A stretch of 64,000 nt of DNA from an uncultured Flammeovirgaceae bacterium (GTDB lineage Bacteria; Bacteroidota; Bacteroidia; Cytophagales; Cyclobacteriaceae). Both the position numbers and the translations under genes were made by a program. The stretch lies in the NCBI GenBank assembly GCA_937883755.1, contig CAKZYA010000005.1, forward strand, positions 124,001 to 188,000, given 5' to 3'. Position 1 is the first letter of the stretch; each line of letters opens with the position of its first letter. Shown piece after piece: positions 43,777 through 52,008 of this stretch. The notes under the pieces were generated by a model, which searched no databases, had not been told where the DNA came from, and saw nothing but the letters and a program-made list of their open reading frames with translations.

Positions 43777-44343
43777 ATGCGATCTATTCTATTTTCTTTG
43801 GGCTTCTTACTAATGGTGAGTGCAGTAGCAACTGCTCAGAATTTTCGGGGACTGGATAAAAGCCCACTGGATATTGCCTACTATCCCGATAATTTTGCTC
43901 ACGACCGTGAAGCTGGCGATGAAGCCATTATCAAAGTAATTTATAGTCGTCCGCAGTTAAATGGACGGGAAATGTTCGGGGGAGCCAAAGTTCCCTATGG
44001 TAAAGTATGGCGTACCGGAGCCAATGAAGCTGCCGAAATAAAAGTATACCAAGATGTGACAATTGGTGGACAAAAGCTACCTGTTGGAACCTATTCTTTG
44101 TTCACTATACCGAATGAGAATGAATGGACAGTTATTTTTAGTTCCGACCTAGATTACTGGGGAGCGTACCGCTACCAAGAAGGAAATGACGTACTGCGGG
44201 CTACGGCTTCGGTAAGATCATTAGATTCATCAGTAGAAGCGTTTACTATTCAATTTACTGACGGTAGTGAGGGTGAAGCAGTGATGCGAATGGCTTGGGA
44301 TAAAACAGTAGCTGAACTACCCATTATGATGAATAATGAGTGA
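43777..44343 (+). CDS. DUF2911 family secreted protein
   Basis: A 188-residue exported protein common in Bacteroidota. Signal peptide 1-21 (cleavage after ATAQ). The family core is plain: FGGAKVPYGKVWRTGANEAA and GGQKLPVGTYSLFTIPNENE (about residues 68-112). The biochemical role is not known. The final MNNE and the stop are spelled by the first unit of a heptamer repeat, just as at the end of the TolC-like gene. The aspartate kinase gene precedes it by 38 bases. Confidence 0.85.
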   Translation: MRSILFSLGFLLMVSAVATAQNFRGLDKSPLDIAYYPDNFAHDREAGDEAIIKVIYSRPQLNGREMFGGAKVPYGKVWRTGANEAAEIKVYQDVTIGGQKLPVGTYSLFTIPNENEWTVIFSSDLDYWGAYRYQEGNDVLRATASVRSLDSSVEAFTIQFTDGSEGEAVMRMAWDKTVAELPIMMNNE

Positions 44344-44545
44344 TGATTAACGAATAATGATGATAAGTTCTTAGAAAATACTTAGGTTATTATGTTGACT
44401 TATATGACCTGGTTTCTTACTTAATGGTGACTTTATATCCACTAAGTCCCCGTGAGCCACTTGTTGCTGGAGATCTGTCTTTCTGAACGCTACTGAATAA
44501 TGTTAGTAGTTAGTCATCATTCATCAATCATTATTCATTATATTA
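44330..44545. repeat. Heptamer repeat pair flanking about 130 bases, TRATGAN family
   Basis: The left arm reads TGATGAA TAATGAG then TGATGAT TAACGAA and TAATGAT from within the DUF2911 stop region. The right arm, about 44508-44541, reads TTAGTCA TCATTCA then TCAATCA TTATTCA, the inverse type. The 130 or so bases between hold no gene. The whole resembles a miniature element with imperfect terminal inverted repeats, but I see no target-site duplication. Confidence 0.5.
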
Positions 44546-44560
44546 GACGAAACTAACCAC

Positions 44561-44881
44561 ATGCCCAAGTCCATCAAGAATAATCTGCGGGGTCGCACTG
44601 CTGAGGTATCCACGGTAGGAGAAGCCTTACATCAGCTATTAGACACTTATCAACTCAAAGCTAAGTACGAACAAACCCAACTTATAGAGTCGTGGGAACG
44701 ACTGATGGGGCATCCAATTGCCCGCCGTACGGATAAAATCTATGTGAGTAACCGAGTTCTTTACGTCAAGCTTAGCTCAGCCCCGCTCAAGCAAGAGCTC
44801 AATATGTCTCGCTCTAAGATTCTAGCTCTATTTCTCCAAGAGTTTGGTGAGACCATCGTGGAAGACGTCGTTTTTCTATAA
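44561..44881 (+). CDS. DUF721/DciA-like small protein
   Basis: A 106-residue protein with the DUF721 core: STVGEALHQLLDTYQLKAKY, SWERLMGHPIARRTDKIYVS and VLYVKLSSAPLKQELNMSRS. Relatives include DciA, which helps load the replicative helicase in bacteria lacking DnaC. In Bacteroidota a DUF721 gene often lies next to recF; here it is about 5 kb away on the opposite strand. A replication role is plausible but inferred. Confidence 0.85.
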   Translation: MPKSIKNNLRGRTAEVSTVGEALHQLLDTYQLKAKYEQTQLIESWERLMGHPIARRTDKIYVSNRVLYVKLSSAPLKQELNMSRSKILALFLQEFGETIVEDVVFL

Positions 44882-45026
44882 TTCATTCTGCTAGTTAGCC
44901 TCTCATTCTCAGTTTATTAAACTGAAACATCTCTTTCAGTAAGTATTTTTTTTGAAAAGATATAGGTGTAATGCAACATAGTAGTTTTACATTCGTATAT
45001 GATAGCAATACTATTAATTAGTAATC

Positions 45027-45479
45027 ATGAACGGATACAAATTCACGCTACCTCTGCTAGCCGGATTGATTTTTTTTGCCTGTAATGATGACGACGATGG
45101 TTCATCTCTCGCTAATCCTGATGCCCAACCCATTACTACTGAAGAAATAACCGGAAGCTGGCAAGTTACCCTCTTTCGGGATGATAACGAAGATGAAACC
45201 GATGGCTTCATCGGACTTACCTTCGAGTTTCAGGATGATGGGAATTTGGTTATTTCTGATGGGAACCGAAGCACGACGGCTCAATGGTCTATTAGCTCCA
45301 ATAACCGCCTTGTCCGTATCGATCTGGACGCTGATGATTTTACCACATTTGATGACCGTGATGAACTAGACGATCTAGATGATGACTGGATAGTGGTAGA
45401 AAAAAGCGATGAATCACTTCATCTTCGGGAGAACGACGACGACGATGTTCAGGATGAAGTACGCTTTGAGCGAATCTGA
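45027..45479 (+). CDS. Acidic lipocalin-like lipoprotein
   Basis: A 150-residue lipoprotein: signal ending IFFAC with Cys19 as lipid site, followed directly by an acidic run (NDDDDGSS). The remainder has the lipocalin-like pattern of Bacteroidota lipoproteins: EEITGSWQVTLFRDDNEDET, LTFEFQDDGNLVISDG, then AQWSISSNNRLVRIDLD. It is very rich in Asp, which could bind calcium, though no exact EF-hand spacing is seen. The function is unknown and it is a single gene. Confidence 0.7.
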   Translation: MNGYKFTLPLLAGLIFFACNDDDDGSSLANPDAQPITTEEITGSWQVTLFRDDNEDETDGFIGLTFEFQDDGNLVISDGNRSTTAQWSISSNNRLVRIDLDADDFTTFDDRDELDDLDDDWIVVEKSDESLHLRENDDDDVQDEVRFERI

Positions 45480-45693
45480 TACCTATCTTACTTATTACTA
45501 CTTTTTATTTATGGTTTGGCAGAAGTTGGGCGTGTAACAGTTGAGGTTACCACGACCATAATCCTCTTCAATTAAGAGTAAATGGTCAGCCAGGTTCGCC
45601 AAAAGTATATTTCCTTACTCAATCACCAGCTTTTTTTATCCGAAAGATTCTTTTCGGGCACACACCCCTATGTTTTACTTAAATAAATTAATC

Positions 45694-46326
45694 ATGAAAA
45701 ATGTATCTTCAAAGTCAAATTTATTGCTGGTATTAGCTTTCGCTTGTACATCTATTGCTAGCTACGCACAAGACGAAACCGAATCTAAAACTTTATTTAA
45801 TGATCCAATCTCACTATCAGAACTAGGCTTTTATGTAAACCCTACTTACCAGATTGGAAATCTTGATGAGGCAACAGCTCATATCTTAGGAGTGCGCGGA
45901 GGTGTAATGCTTAGCTCAAGCGTAACGGTAGGAGGCGCGTACCACTGGACACTCAACAATATTAGCCCTCAAAGTGAGGTCGTGGATAACTTATATATGG
46001 ATATGCGATTGGGCGGAGCCTTTGTAGAATATACGCTGTGGTCAGATCAGGTTTTTCACCTGACTTTTCCACTGATGATCGGTATAGGTGAAGTTGAAAT
46101 GGACTGGGAAACAGATATTGATACGGATACCAATCCTTATGGTGAAGAAAATTTCTTTTTCATAGAGCCATCTGCTCAACTCGAGGTAAACCTCATGAAG
46201 AATATTCGTTTTCATACTGGTATAGCTTACCGTATTGTAGGCAACATGGACTACCGAGCGCTGGATCAGTCTGATATTAGTGGTCTGACGGGAGTAGCTG
46301 GTCTAAAAATAGGGCTGTTCCGATAA
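45694..46326 (+). CDS. Outer-membrane beta-barrel protein
   Basis: A 210-residue barrel. I place the start at 45694, since MKNVSSKSNLLLVLAFACTS begins a normal signal peptide ending ASYAQ; the upstream ATG at 45670 adds eight residues. Alternating strands (VRGGVMLSSSVTVGGAYHWT, FVEYTLWSDQVFHLTFPLMI, GVAGLKIGLFR at the end) and the terminal aromatic-Arg fit a small OmpW/OprF-type barrel. The C3-type hairpin just downstream probably ends its transcript. Confidence 0.65.
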   Translation: MKNVSSKSNLLLVLAFACTSIASYAQDETESKTLFNDPISLSELGFYVNPTYQIGNLDEATAHILGVRGGVMLSSSVTVGGAYHWTLNNISPQSEVVDNLYMDMRLGGAFVEYTLWSDQVFHLTFPLMIGIGEVEMDWETDIDTDTNPYGEENFFFIEPSAQLEVNLMKNIRFHTGIAYRIVGNMDYRALDQSDISGLTGVAGLKIGLFR

Positions 46327-46330
46327 TCAT

Positions 46331-46397
46331 TTGCAAGGTGCGGGAGCATGGGGCGGGGAAGTGAGACCAAACCGTACTCTCAGCACCTTGGCCTTTT
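46331..46397 (+). terminator. Hairpin with G-rich heptamer loop after the barrel gene
   Basis: CAAGGTGC (46334-46341) pairs with GCACCTTG (46383-46390), followed by GCCTTTTT. The long loop contains GGGAGCATGGGGCGGGG, of the GGGAGCN heptamer type seen in the ABC permease array. It may act as a terminator and also belongs to the repeat set. Confidence 0.5.
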
Positions 46398-46648
46398 TAA
46401 CTACAAAGAATAATACCAAATCAAATAAGCTATAAAAATAGAATAAGACTAGTATTACGCGTAGATAAGGTACAGTAGTATAATTTATTTGCTTATCTCA
46501 GGTAAGGTTCCCACCAAAAGTATGGTTATAGGTGTCTTTAATTCAGTCGCCGATGGATGCTGAATTAAGTCAGCTATTTGGAGGCGGATACTAATGAAGA
46601 TAACTACTTTTAACGGTAAATTACACTCTAGCTGCGGTCTCATTCACT
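46398..46648. promoter_or_regulatory. Leader region of the sensor kinase gene
   Basis: AT-rich, with one clear structure: TTAATTCAG (46538-46546) and CTGAATTAA (46560-46568), perfect nine-base inverted arms with a 13-base loop, 80 bases before the kinase ATG. It could be an operator or an RNA hairpin. A 25-codon frame from 46594 runs into the kinase start and is not convincing. Confidence 0.4.
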
Positions 46649-48712
46649 ATGCGTGCATTCTTTTTTCTTAGTGTCATTGCCTTAGTTATTACGTTTCCCT
46701 CTTTTGCCCAGCCAGAAACCGAAGAAACTGATAGCCTTCGTAAGCTCTTATCAACCCAAGTATCTAACTCGGATCGGTCAGAAGCACTATATCGTTTGAT
46801 GTACGCATATACTTCTCCTCCTCAGCTGGACAGTATTCAATATTATGCGAACACCTTACTGAAGCACATCCACACGTATGGTACGGAAGAATCGCCCTAC
46901 CAATTTATGGCGCAAGGGTTTCTATCCCTCGGTCGGCAGCACTATGATACCGCACTCATGGTTTTTCAACAAGCTTCTCCCTACTTCGCAGAGAAGAAAA
47001 ATCACTGGCTTCAATTCAGTTTGTACGATGGACTAGGAAGTACGTACGAAGCGATTGAAGACTGGGAGAGAGCCGGGCAAAGTTACGAGCGAGGCATACA
47101 ACCGTCTCAATATCAGAGGGACTCTTCCCGCGTTGCTTACTTTTGTTTTAATACGGCTCGTATGTACGCGGAACAAGAGCAGTTTGCCTCAGCAGCTGAC
47201 CTCTTCTTACGAGCACTAGCCATTGAAACTGAGCAAGAGAACTTTCCAAAAGTAGCAAAGATCAACTACGCGATTGGGACACTATTCAGTGCTCAGGATC
47301 GCTGGAAAGAAGCCGAAAAATACTATCTAGAAGCACTAGAGATAGCCGAACGTATAAAATACTACGAAATCGTTGGGGCGTCGCTCAATATATTAGCGGT
47401 TCATAATAAACGGCAGCAGAACTACCACAAGGCAGAAGAGTACTATCAACGGGCTTTACAAATCGCGCAACAGATTGGTAACCCGAACTTCGTGGCGATT
47501 GCTTGGAATAACCTAGGGTCTTTGTCCATTGCTGAGGGAGATTTAGAGAAAGCAGAGGCCTATCTGCAAAAATCGCTATCGTTGGCTGACTCTGCCAATA
47601 TAATGCAGCGAATTATCCTGGGACCTTTACTAAATCTGGGCGATGTGGCGTTTCAACAGCAACACTACGCTCAAGCGCAGTCATACTACGTAAAGACCCT
47701 GACACTGGCCAAGACAATTAATCGGAAAGAGAGTATAATTGAGGCTAGTCAGAGACTCACGGGTTTATGTGAAGCCCAGGGAGATTTTGAGCAGGCACTA
47801 GCAATGCAACGGCAGTATGCTGCTCTGAAAGATGGCCTGCAAAATGAAACTAACCAGCAGCATCTGAACCAATTGGAGATAAAATACCAAACGCTACAAA
47901 AGACGCAGGAGATAGCCCAACTAACCGAGGCAGCCAAGATCAAGAATTTACAGACAAGTCGGCAAGCGGCACTAATTGTTATCCTGGCTCTCTCCCTAGC
48001 TTTAGTAGGTGGAGCTGCTTTTTGGCAGCGACGTCAGGCCTCTTTAAACCAGAAATTGGCAGTTTTACAGGCAAGGCAAGATGAGCGGGACGTAGTAAGT
48101 CGTAAGATTGCGATGGACTTTCATGATGAATTGAGCAACGAGCTAACTTCTATTGCCTTAATAGCCAGGCACTTAAACAATCAATCTTCTTCAGAAACGA
48201 ATCAGATCAGTCAACTTACCCAAAAGATAGAGAAGATTGCAAACAACTTATATCAGGGTACACGAGACTTTATCTGGTTGCTTGATCCTAATCACTCCCG
48301 TTTAGATCAGGTATACACTCATTTAGCTGATTTGGGAGCGGAGTGGTTTCTTTACACCGATACTCAATTTAGTACCACCCAACCCGAAGTAACTCTAAAA
48401 CAGCCCTTGCCTTCAGGTTGGGGGCGACATTTATTATTAATCTTTAAAGAAGCTTTGCAAAATACTCGGCAACACGCTCAAGCAACGAGCGTTAGTCTGC
48501 AGGCTTGGGCAGAAAAAAACCAAATGCAGATTGTGCTTAAAGATAACGGAAAGGGGTTTACCACCCCAGACCGTAGAAGTGGGCTCAAACACATGCAACA
48601 ACGGGCTCAAAAAATGGGAGCTACTTTGCATATTCACTCAACCCCTAATCAAGGCACTACTGTATCATTATTATGTACTATTCAATCACTAACCACAAAG
48701 AATGAACTCTAA
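46649..48712 (+). CDS. TPR-containing sensor histidine kinase
   Basis: A 687-residue kinase. Signal peptide (1-21), then periplasmic TPRs (about 60-400, for example YEAIEDWERAGQSYERGIQP and ALEIAERIKYYEIVGASLNI), one span (about 437-457, IVILALSLALVGGAAFW) and a cytoplasmic kinase core. The dimerisation helix has DFHDELSNELTSIAL with phospho-acceptor His492 of the HisKA_3/NarX kind. The ATP domain has FKEALQNTRQHAQA (N box) and LKDNGKGFT (G box). It overlaps the response-regulator gene by 11 bases, so the two form one system. The signal is presumably a periplasmic protein or peptide bound by the TPRs. Confidence 0.92.
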   Translation: MRAFFFLSVIALVITFPSFAQPETEETDSLRKLLSTQVSNSDRSEALYRLMYAYTSPPQLDSIQYYANTLLKHIHTYGTEESPYQFMAQGFLSLGRQHYDTALMVFQQASPYFAEKKNHWLQFSLYDGLGSTYEAIEDWERAGQSYERGIQPSQYQRDSSRVAYFCFNTARMYAEQEQFASAADLFLRALAIETEQENFPKVAKINYAIGTLFSAQDRWKEAEKYYLEALEIAERIKYYEIVGASLNILAVHNKRQQNYHKAEEYYQRALQIAQQIGNPNFVAIAWNNLGSLSIAEGDLEKAEAYLQKSLSLADSANIMQRIILGPLLNLGDVAFQQQHYAQAQSYYVKTLTLAKTINRKESIIEASQRLTGLCEAQGDFEQALAMQRQYAALKDGLQNETNQQHLNQLEIKYQTLQKTQEIAQLTEAAKIKNLQTSRQAALIVILALSLALVGGAAFWQRRQASLNQKLAVLQARQDERDVVSRKIAMDFHDELSNELTSIALIARHLNNQSSSETNQISQLTQKIEKIANNLYQGTRDFIWLLDPNHSRLDQVYTHLADLGAEWFLYTDTQFSTTQPEVTLKQPLPSGWGRHLLLIFKEALQNTRQHAQATSVSLQAWAEKNQMQIVLKDNGKGFTTPDRRSGLKHMQQRAQKMGATLHIHSTPNQGTTVSLLCTIQSLTTKNEL

Positions 48713-49331
48713 AACCCATAAAGTCATCTTGATAGAAGATCATACCGAAACCTGTAACCAGTATCGTCGCGTAGTTAATGAGTCGCGTGACTTCCAGGTA
48801 ATTCGTGCCTACGCTAGTGGCGAAGATGCTCTTAAAGACTTAGAAAGTATCCGCCCTGATGTAGTTCTTATGGATCTATCCTTACCAGGGATGTCGGGAA
48901 TTGAGTGTACGAAATTGATTCGGCAGAAATTTCCAGAGATTACGATTATAGTGCTTACTGTACACTATCAGCCGGAGCAGGTTTTCAAGGCACTAGAAAC
49001 TGGTGCAGTGGGATATATCATAAAAAATGCTGATGATCAACAAATTGTGCGAGCGATAAAAGAAGCATTGCAAGGAGGGGCACCATTGAGTGGGTCTATC
49101 GCCCGGATGGTGGTAACGTCTTTCCGTAGAAACCAAAATACTTCACTTACTGATCGAGAAGTTGAGGTGTTAGAAAAACTGGCCGATGGCAAAACAGCTC
49201 CTCACATTGCGGAAGAACTACATATCCATAAAGAAACCGTACGTACACATATCCGCAACATTTACGATAAATTACACGTCCGAAGCAAAGCAGAAGCTAT
49301 TCAGAAAGCTCGCCATACCCGCCTACTGTAA
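48702..49331 (+). CDS. NarL/FixJ-type response regulator
   Basis: A 209-residue partner of the TPR kinase. Receiver domain residues 5-125, with acidic pocket (LIEDHT), phosphorylated Asp58 in VLMDLSLPGMSG, and conserved Thr/Lys in TVHYQ and GYIIKNADD. The DNA-binding LuxR helix-turn-helix is at about 148-205: LTDREVEVLEKLADGKTAPH and IHKETVRTHIRNIYDKLHVR. The following genes encode cell-surface proteins with their own promoters, and could be regulated targets; that is inference. Confidence 0.94.
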   Translation: MNSKTHKVILIEDHTETCNQYRRVVNESRDFQVIRAYASGEDALKDLESIRPDVVLMDLSLPGMSGIECTKLIRQKFPEITIIVLTVHYQPEQVFKALETGAVGYIIKNADDQQIVRAIKEALQGGAPLSGSIARMVVTSFRRNQNTSLTDREVEVLEKLADGKTAPHIAEELHIHKETVRTHIRNIYDKLHVRSKAEAIQKARHTRLL

Positions 49332-49426
49332 GATATCTTACAAGCGTACTATTTTCTGGTTTTTTGCTTCCAGGTCAGAGTAAATATACTCCTTCTAAGG
49401 TGATAGACGATACTACTGTTACCCTC

Positions 49427-49434
49427 TACCTTTG
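49427..49434 (+). promoter_or_regulatory. -7 box of the TIG/kelch gene
   Basis: TACCTTTG, an exact TAnnTTTG match 65 bases before the ATG at 49500. The -33 element is not convincing. Confidence 0.4.
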
Positions 49435-49499
49435 TAATATCCTATTATTTGGAAGGACTTATAGAGTTATTCTTGAACGTAATTAAAAGAGTAATACCC

Positions 49500-51740
49500 A
49501 TGAAAAGGACGTACAGTAATTTATCGTATGTAAGCGTATTCATCAGCCTAGTGCTACTGAGCCTGGTTGGCTGTGGCGACGATGATAATGATTCGCCTGC
49601 CCCCAATGCACCTGATGCCACCCCCTTGACTATTCAAGCACTACTACCTGACAGCGGTCGGGTAGCTGATCTAATTAAGATTTCGGGTAGTAGCTTTGGG
49701 CAGGATACCGCTAAAGTACAAGTGGCCTTTAATGATATACAAGCAGCTGCTATTCAATCAGTAAGCGATACCTTGATTCAGGTAGCAGTGCCGCCTGGAG
49801 CTACTACGGGTAAGGTACAACTGATTGTTGATCAAGACACCGTCTACTCCGAGCAAGAGTTTCGCATACTGGCAAGTTCAGACACTACTTCGGTCAGGGT
49901 CACGGCATTCTCTCCGAGGGCTGGAGGTATTGGCGATACTTTGACCATTACTGGAACTGGTTTTGGGGATTCGGTAGCCGATGTTGAAGTGAAGATAGGT
50001 GAAGTAGTAGCTAAGGTAATTGAAGTGAGTGTCACCCAACTGCAAGTGATTGTGCCAGAGAGCGCGAAGACTGATAAGGTTTCAGTGAAGGTGGGTGAAC
50101 GAGAGGCTAGTTCGGAAGGAGAGTTTAAGGTGATTGAGTCAATGGTATTGCGGATCACCTCATTGTCTCCCCGTACAGGTTCAGTGGGTGATACGCTAGT
50201 GATTGAAGGAGAGGGGTTCGCAGTAGAGAAAGCTGAGAACGAAGTGAAGTTAGGAGAAGTAATTATGACAGTAATATCAGCTTCTGCGACTAAGTTAAAG
50301 GTGATCGTACCGGAAGAAGCCAAGACGGGTAAGGTGACCGTAAAAGTCGGTGAGCAAGAAGTAAGTTCAGAGGAAGAGTTTGAGGTGATTGAAGCCATCG
50401 TATTGCGGATTACTTCGCTTTCGGGCACGGATTTAGTGGAAGGGGATACTCTAGTGATTGAAGGGGAAGGTTTTGGAGAAAACTTAACTGAGATTCAGGT
50501 CAAGGTGGGTGATGAGTTAGTGGAAGTAGTAGAAATGAGCGAGACCAAGCTCATCATTATTATTCCTCAAGGTATTACTTCAGGCCAAGTGAGTATTGAG
50601 ATTGGCAACCAGACGGCGACTAGTGAAGAAACGATTACTGTGAGTGAACCCTCCTTACTCATTACCAGGCTAGAGCCTACTAATGGCCATGAAGGTGTTA
50701 CTGTCGTTATTACTGGTGAAGGTTTTGATGGGGATGACGATAAGAACCAGGTAAAATTCAATGGAGTTATTGCTACGATTACGAAGGCAACGCCGACCGA
50801 AATCACCGTGACAGTACCTCCTGGGGCCTACACCGGGAAAGTAACAGTGATCGTTCGAGGGAAAACAAGCACTTCGGTAGAGGACTTTAAGATTGATTGG
50901 GTGAAAAAAGTAGACTTTCCTTTTAATGGGAATCGTAACAACCAGCACCGAGCTTTCACCATTGGTGAGAAAGGTTATGCTATAGATATGTTTGAACATA
51001 AGCTATATGAGTATGATCCAGTGGCAAATAGTTGGAGTGAAAAAGCTGAGGTGCCTGAATCTGATAACCCGGGGTATTCCCGCCGAGCTGCAGTAGTGAT
51101 GGTAATTAGTAATAAAGCCTACGCCGGGTTAGGCTGGAACATTAACTCAACTACCTTCTTCGATTGGTGGGAGTATGATCCAGCCACGGATAAGTGGACT
51201 CGAAAAGCTGATTGCCCTTTTAATCTAGGAGTGGGTTTTGCTGTCAATGGCAAAGGATACGTGCAGCGCACTGGTACCAAAGAGGTTTACGAGTACGATC
51301 CGGTAGCGGATACCTGGACACAAAAGCAAGACTTTGGTGGAGGAGAGTTCATTAACTATTGGGGGCACTCAACAGGTTTTGCTGTGCAAGATAAGGGATA
51401 CCTAGCAGCTGGTAACGGAGGGTCAGAGTTGTGGCAATACGATCCATCAAGTGATACTTGGACTCAGAAGACAGACTTTCCGGGTGAAGGAAGAAACAAT
51501 CCAACCAGCTTTGTAATCAATGATAAAGCTTACGTTGGTATTGGTGGCCAGGCTGACCTTTGGGAGTATGACCCACAGACTGATACTTGGAAGGAGCAAC
51601 CACCATTGCCAGAAAATGCCAATAGAAGAAACGCACTCAGCTTTGTAATTAACAGTAGAGCGTACGTAGGTAACGGAGCACGCCCATCAGGAATCAATTC
51701 GTTCTTTATATATCGAGACCTTTGGGAGTTCACCCCTTGA
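49500..51740 (+). CDS. Lipoprotein with five TIG and six kelch repeats
   Basis: A 746-residue surface or periplasmic lipoprotein. I use the ATG at 49500, which gives a signal ending in lipobox LVGC (Cys25) and an acidic linker; a TTG at 49449 would add 17 non-signal residues. Residues of about 40-460 hold five IPT/TIG domains of about 85 residues, each with a GDTLxIxGxGF start, KVxVxVG core and SxxxFxV end; domains 2-4 are closely alike at DNA level. The rest is a kelch-type propeller of six units (YEYDPVANSWSEK, WEYDPATDKWTRK and so on). Both halves are binding modules without catalysis. Cell adhesion or glycan binding is a fair guess. Confidence 0.82.
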   Translation: MKRTYSNLSYVSVFISLVLLSLVGCGDDDNDSPAPNAPDATPLTIQALLPDSGRVADLIKISGSSFGQDTAKVQVAFNDIQAAAIQSVSDTLIQVAVPPGATTGKVQLIVDQDTVYSEQEFRILASSDTTSVRVTAFSPRAGGIGDTLTITGTGFGDSVADVEVKIGEVVAKVIEVSVTQLQVIVPESAKTDKVSVKVGEREASSEGEFKVIESMVLRITSLSPRTGSVGDTLVIEGEGFAVEKAENEVKLGEVIMTVISASATKLKVIVPEEAKTGKVTVKVGEQEVSSEEEFEVIEAIVLRITSLSGTDLVEGDTLVIEGEGFGENLTEIQVKVGDELVEVVEMSETKLIIIIPQGITSGQVSIEIGNQTATSEETITVSEPSLLITRLEPTNGHEGVTVVITGEGFDGDDDKNQVKFNGVIATITKATPTEITVTVPPGAYTGKVTVIVRGKTSTSVEDFKIDWVKKVDFPFNGNRNNQHRAFTIGEKGYAIDMFEHKLYEYDPVANSWSEKAEVPESDNPGYSRRAAVVMVISNKAYAGLGWNINSTTFFDWWEYDPATDKWTRKADCPFNLGVGFAVNGKGYVQRTGTKEVYEYDPVADTWTQKQDFGGGEFINYWGHSTGFAVQDKGYLAAGNGGSELWQYDPSSDTWTQKTDFPGEGRNNPTSFVINDKAYVGIGGQADLWEYDPQTDTWKEQPPLPENANRRNALSFVINSRAYVGNGARPSGINSFFIYRDLWEFTP
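49900..50900. repeat. Tandem TIG-domain coding repeats
   Basis: The DNA of TIG domains 2 to 5 repeats about every 245 bases. Domains 3 and 4 share the phrase GATACTCTAGTGATTGAAGG or a one-base variant of it, along with matching flanks. This implies recent duplication or ongoing gene conversion within the lipoprotein gene. Confidence 0.65.
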
Positions 51741-51759
51741 TACAAGTCAAATATGATGG

Positions 51760-51785
51760 ACAAGGCCAGGTTCTATTGGCCTTGT
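51760..51785 (+). terminator. Hairpin after the TIG/kelch gene
   Basis: ACAAGGCCA (51760-51768) and TGGCCTTGT (51777-51785) pair perfectly around an eight-base loop. There is little T run after it, so the terminator is probable but not textbook. Confidence 0.6.
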
Positions 51786-51932
51786 AGTTCGCCTAGGAAG
51801 CAGGTTTTTGGATACCACTGAAATGTGACTTTAAATACCAAAATAGGCTTATCGAAAAAAGAACAGATTTTACTCATTTATGACTTTGCTCACACTCGGG
51901 ATATCAAAACAGAGGGTTGATGATTCGCCTGA

Positions 51933-51952
51933 TTTTAGATAATTATCTAAAA
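51933..51952. promoter_or_regulatory. Perfect 20-base palindrome upstream of the LRR gene
   Basis: TTTTAGATAATTATCTAAAA is its own reverse complement. It lies 56 bases before the LRR gene ATG, where an operator for a dimeric regulator would be expected; the adjacent NarL-type regulator is a candidate binder. Confidence 0.5.
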
Positions 51953-52008
51953 GCTAATTTCCTGTCAATGAAGGTAGAGCTGCATAAGTAATTAGAAGAT
52001 AGAAAGCT

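Larger units (their letters stand above)
51741..52008. promoter_or_regulatory. Leader of the LRR surface-protein gene
   Basis: Holds a hairpin after the TIG/kelch gene (51760-51785) and a 20-base perfect palindrome (51933-51952) 56 bases before the LRR gene start. No exact -7 box found. Confidence 0.45.

Noticed and set aside
44330-44545. A mobile miniature element (MITE)
   Set aside because: The arms are imperfect heptamer arrays like those elsewhere, no target-site duplication is seen and the interior is not repeated in the window. I keep it as a repeat pair.
46594-46671. A 25-codon leader peptide before the sensor kinase
   Set aside because: It overlaps the kinase start out of frame and has no run of regulatory codons.
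49449-49499. TTG start for the TIG/kelch protein
   Set aside because: It adds 17 residues ahead of a good lipoprotein signal, which would move the signal away from the N terminus.
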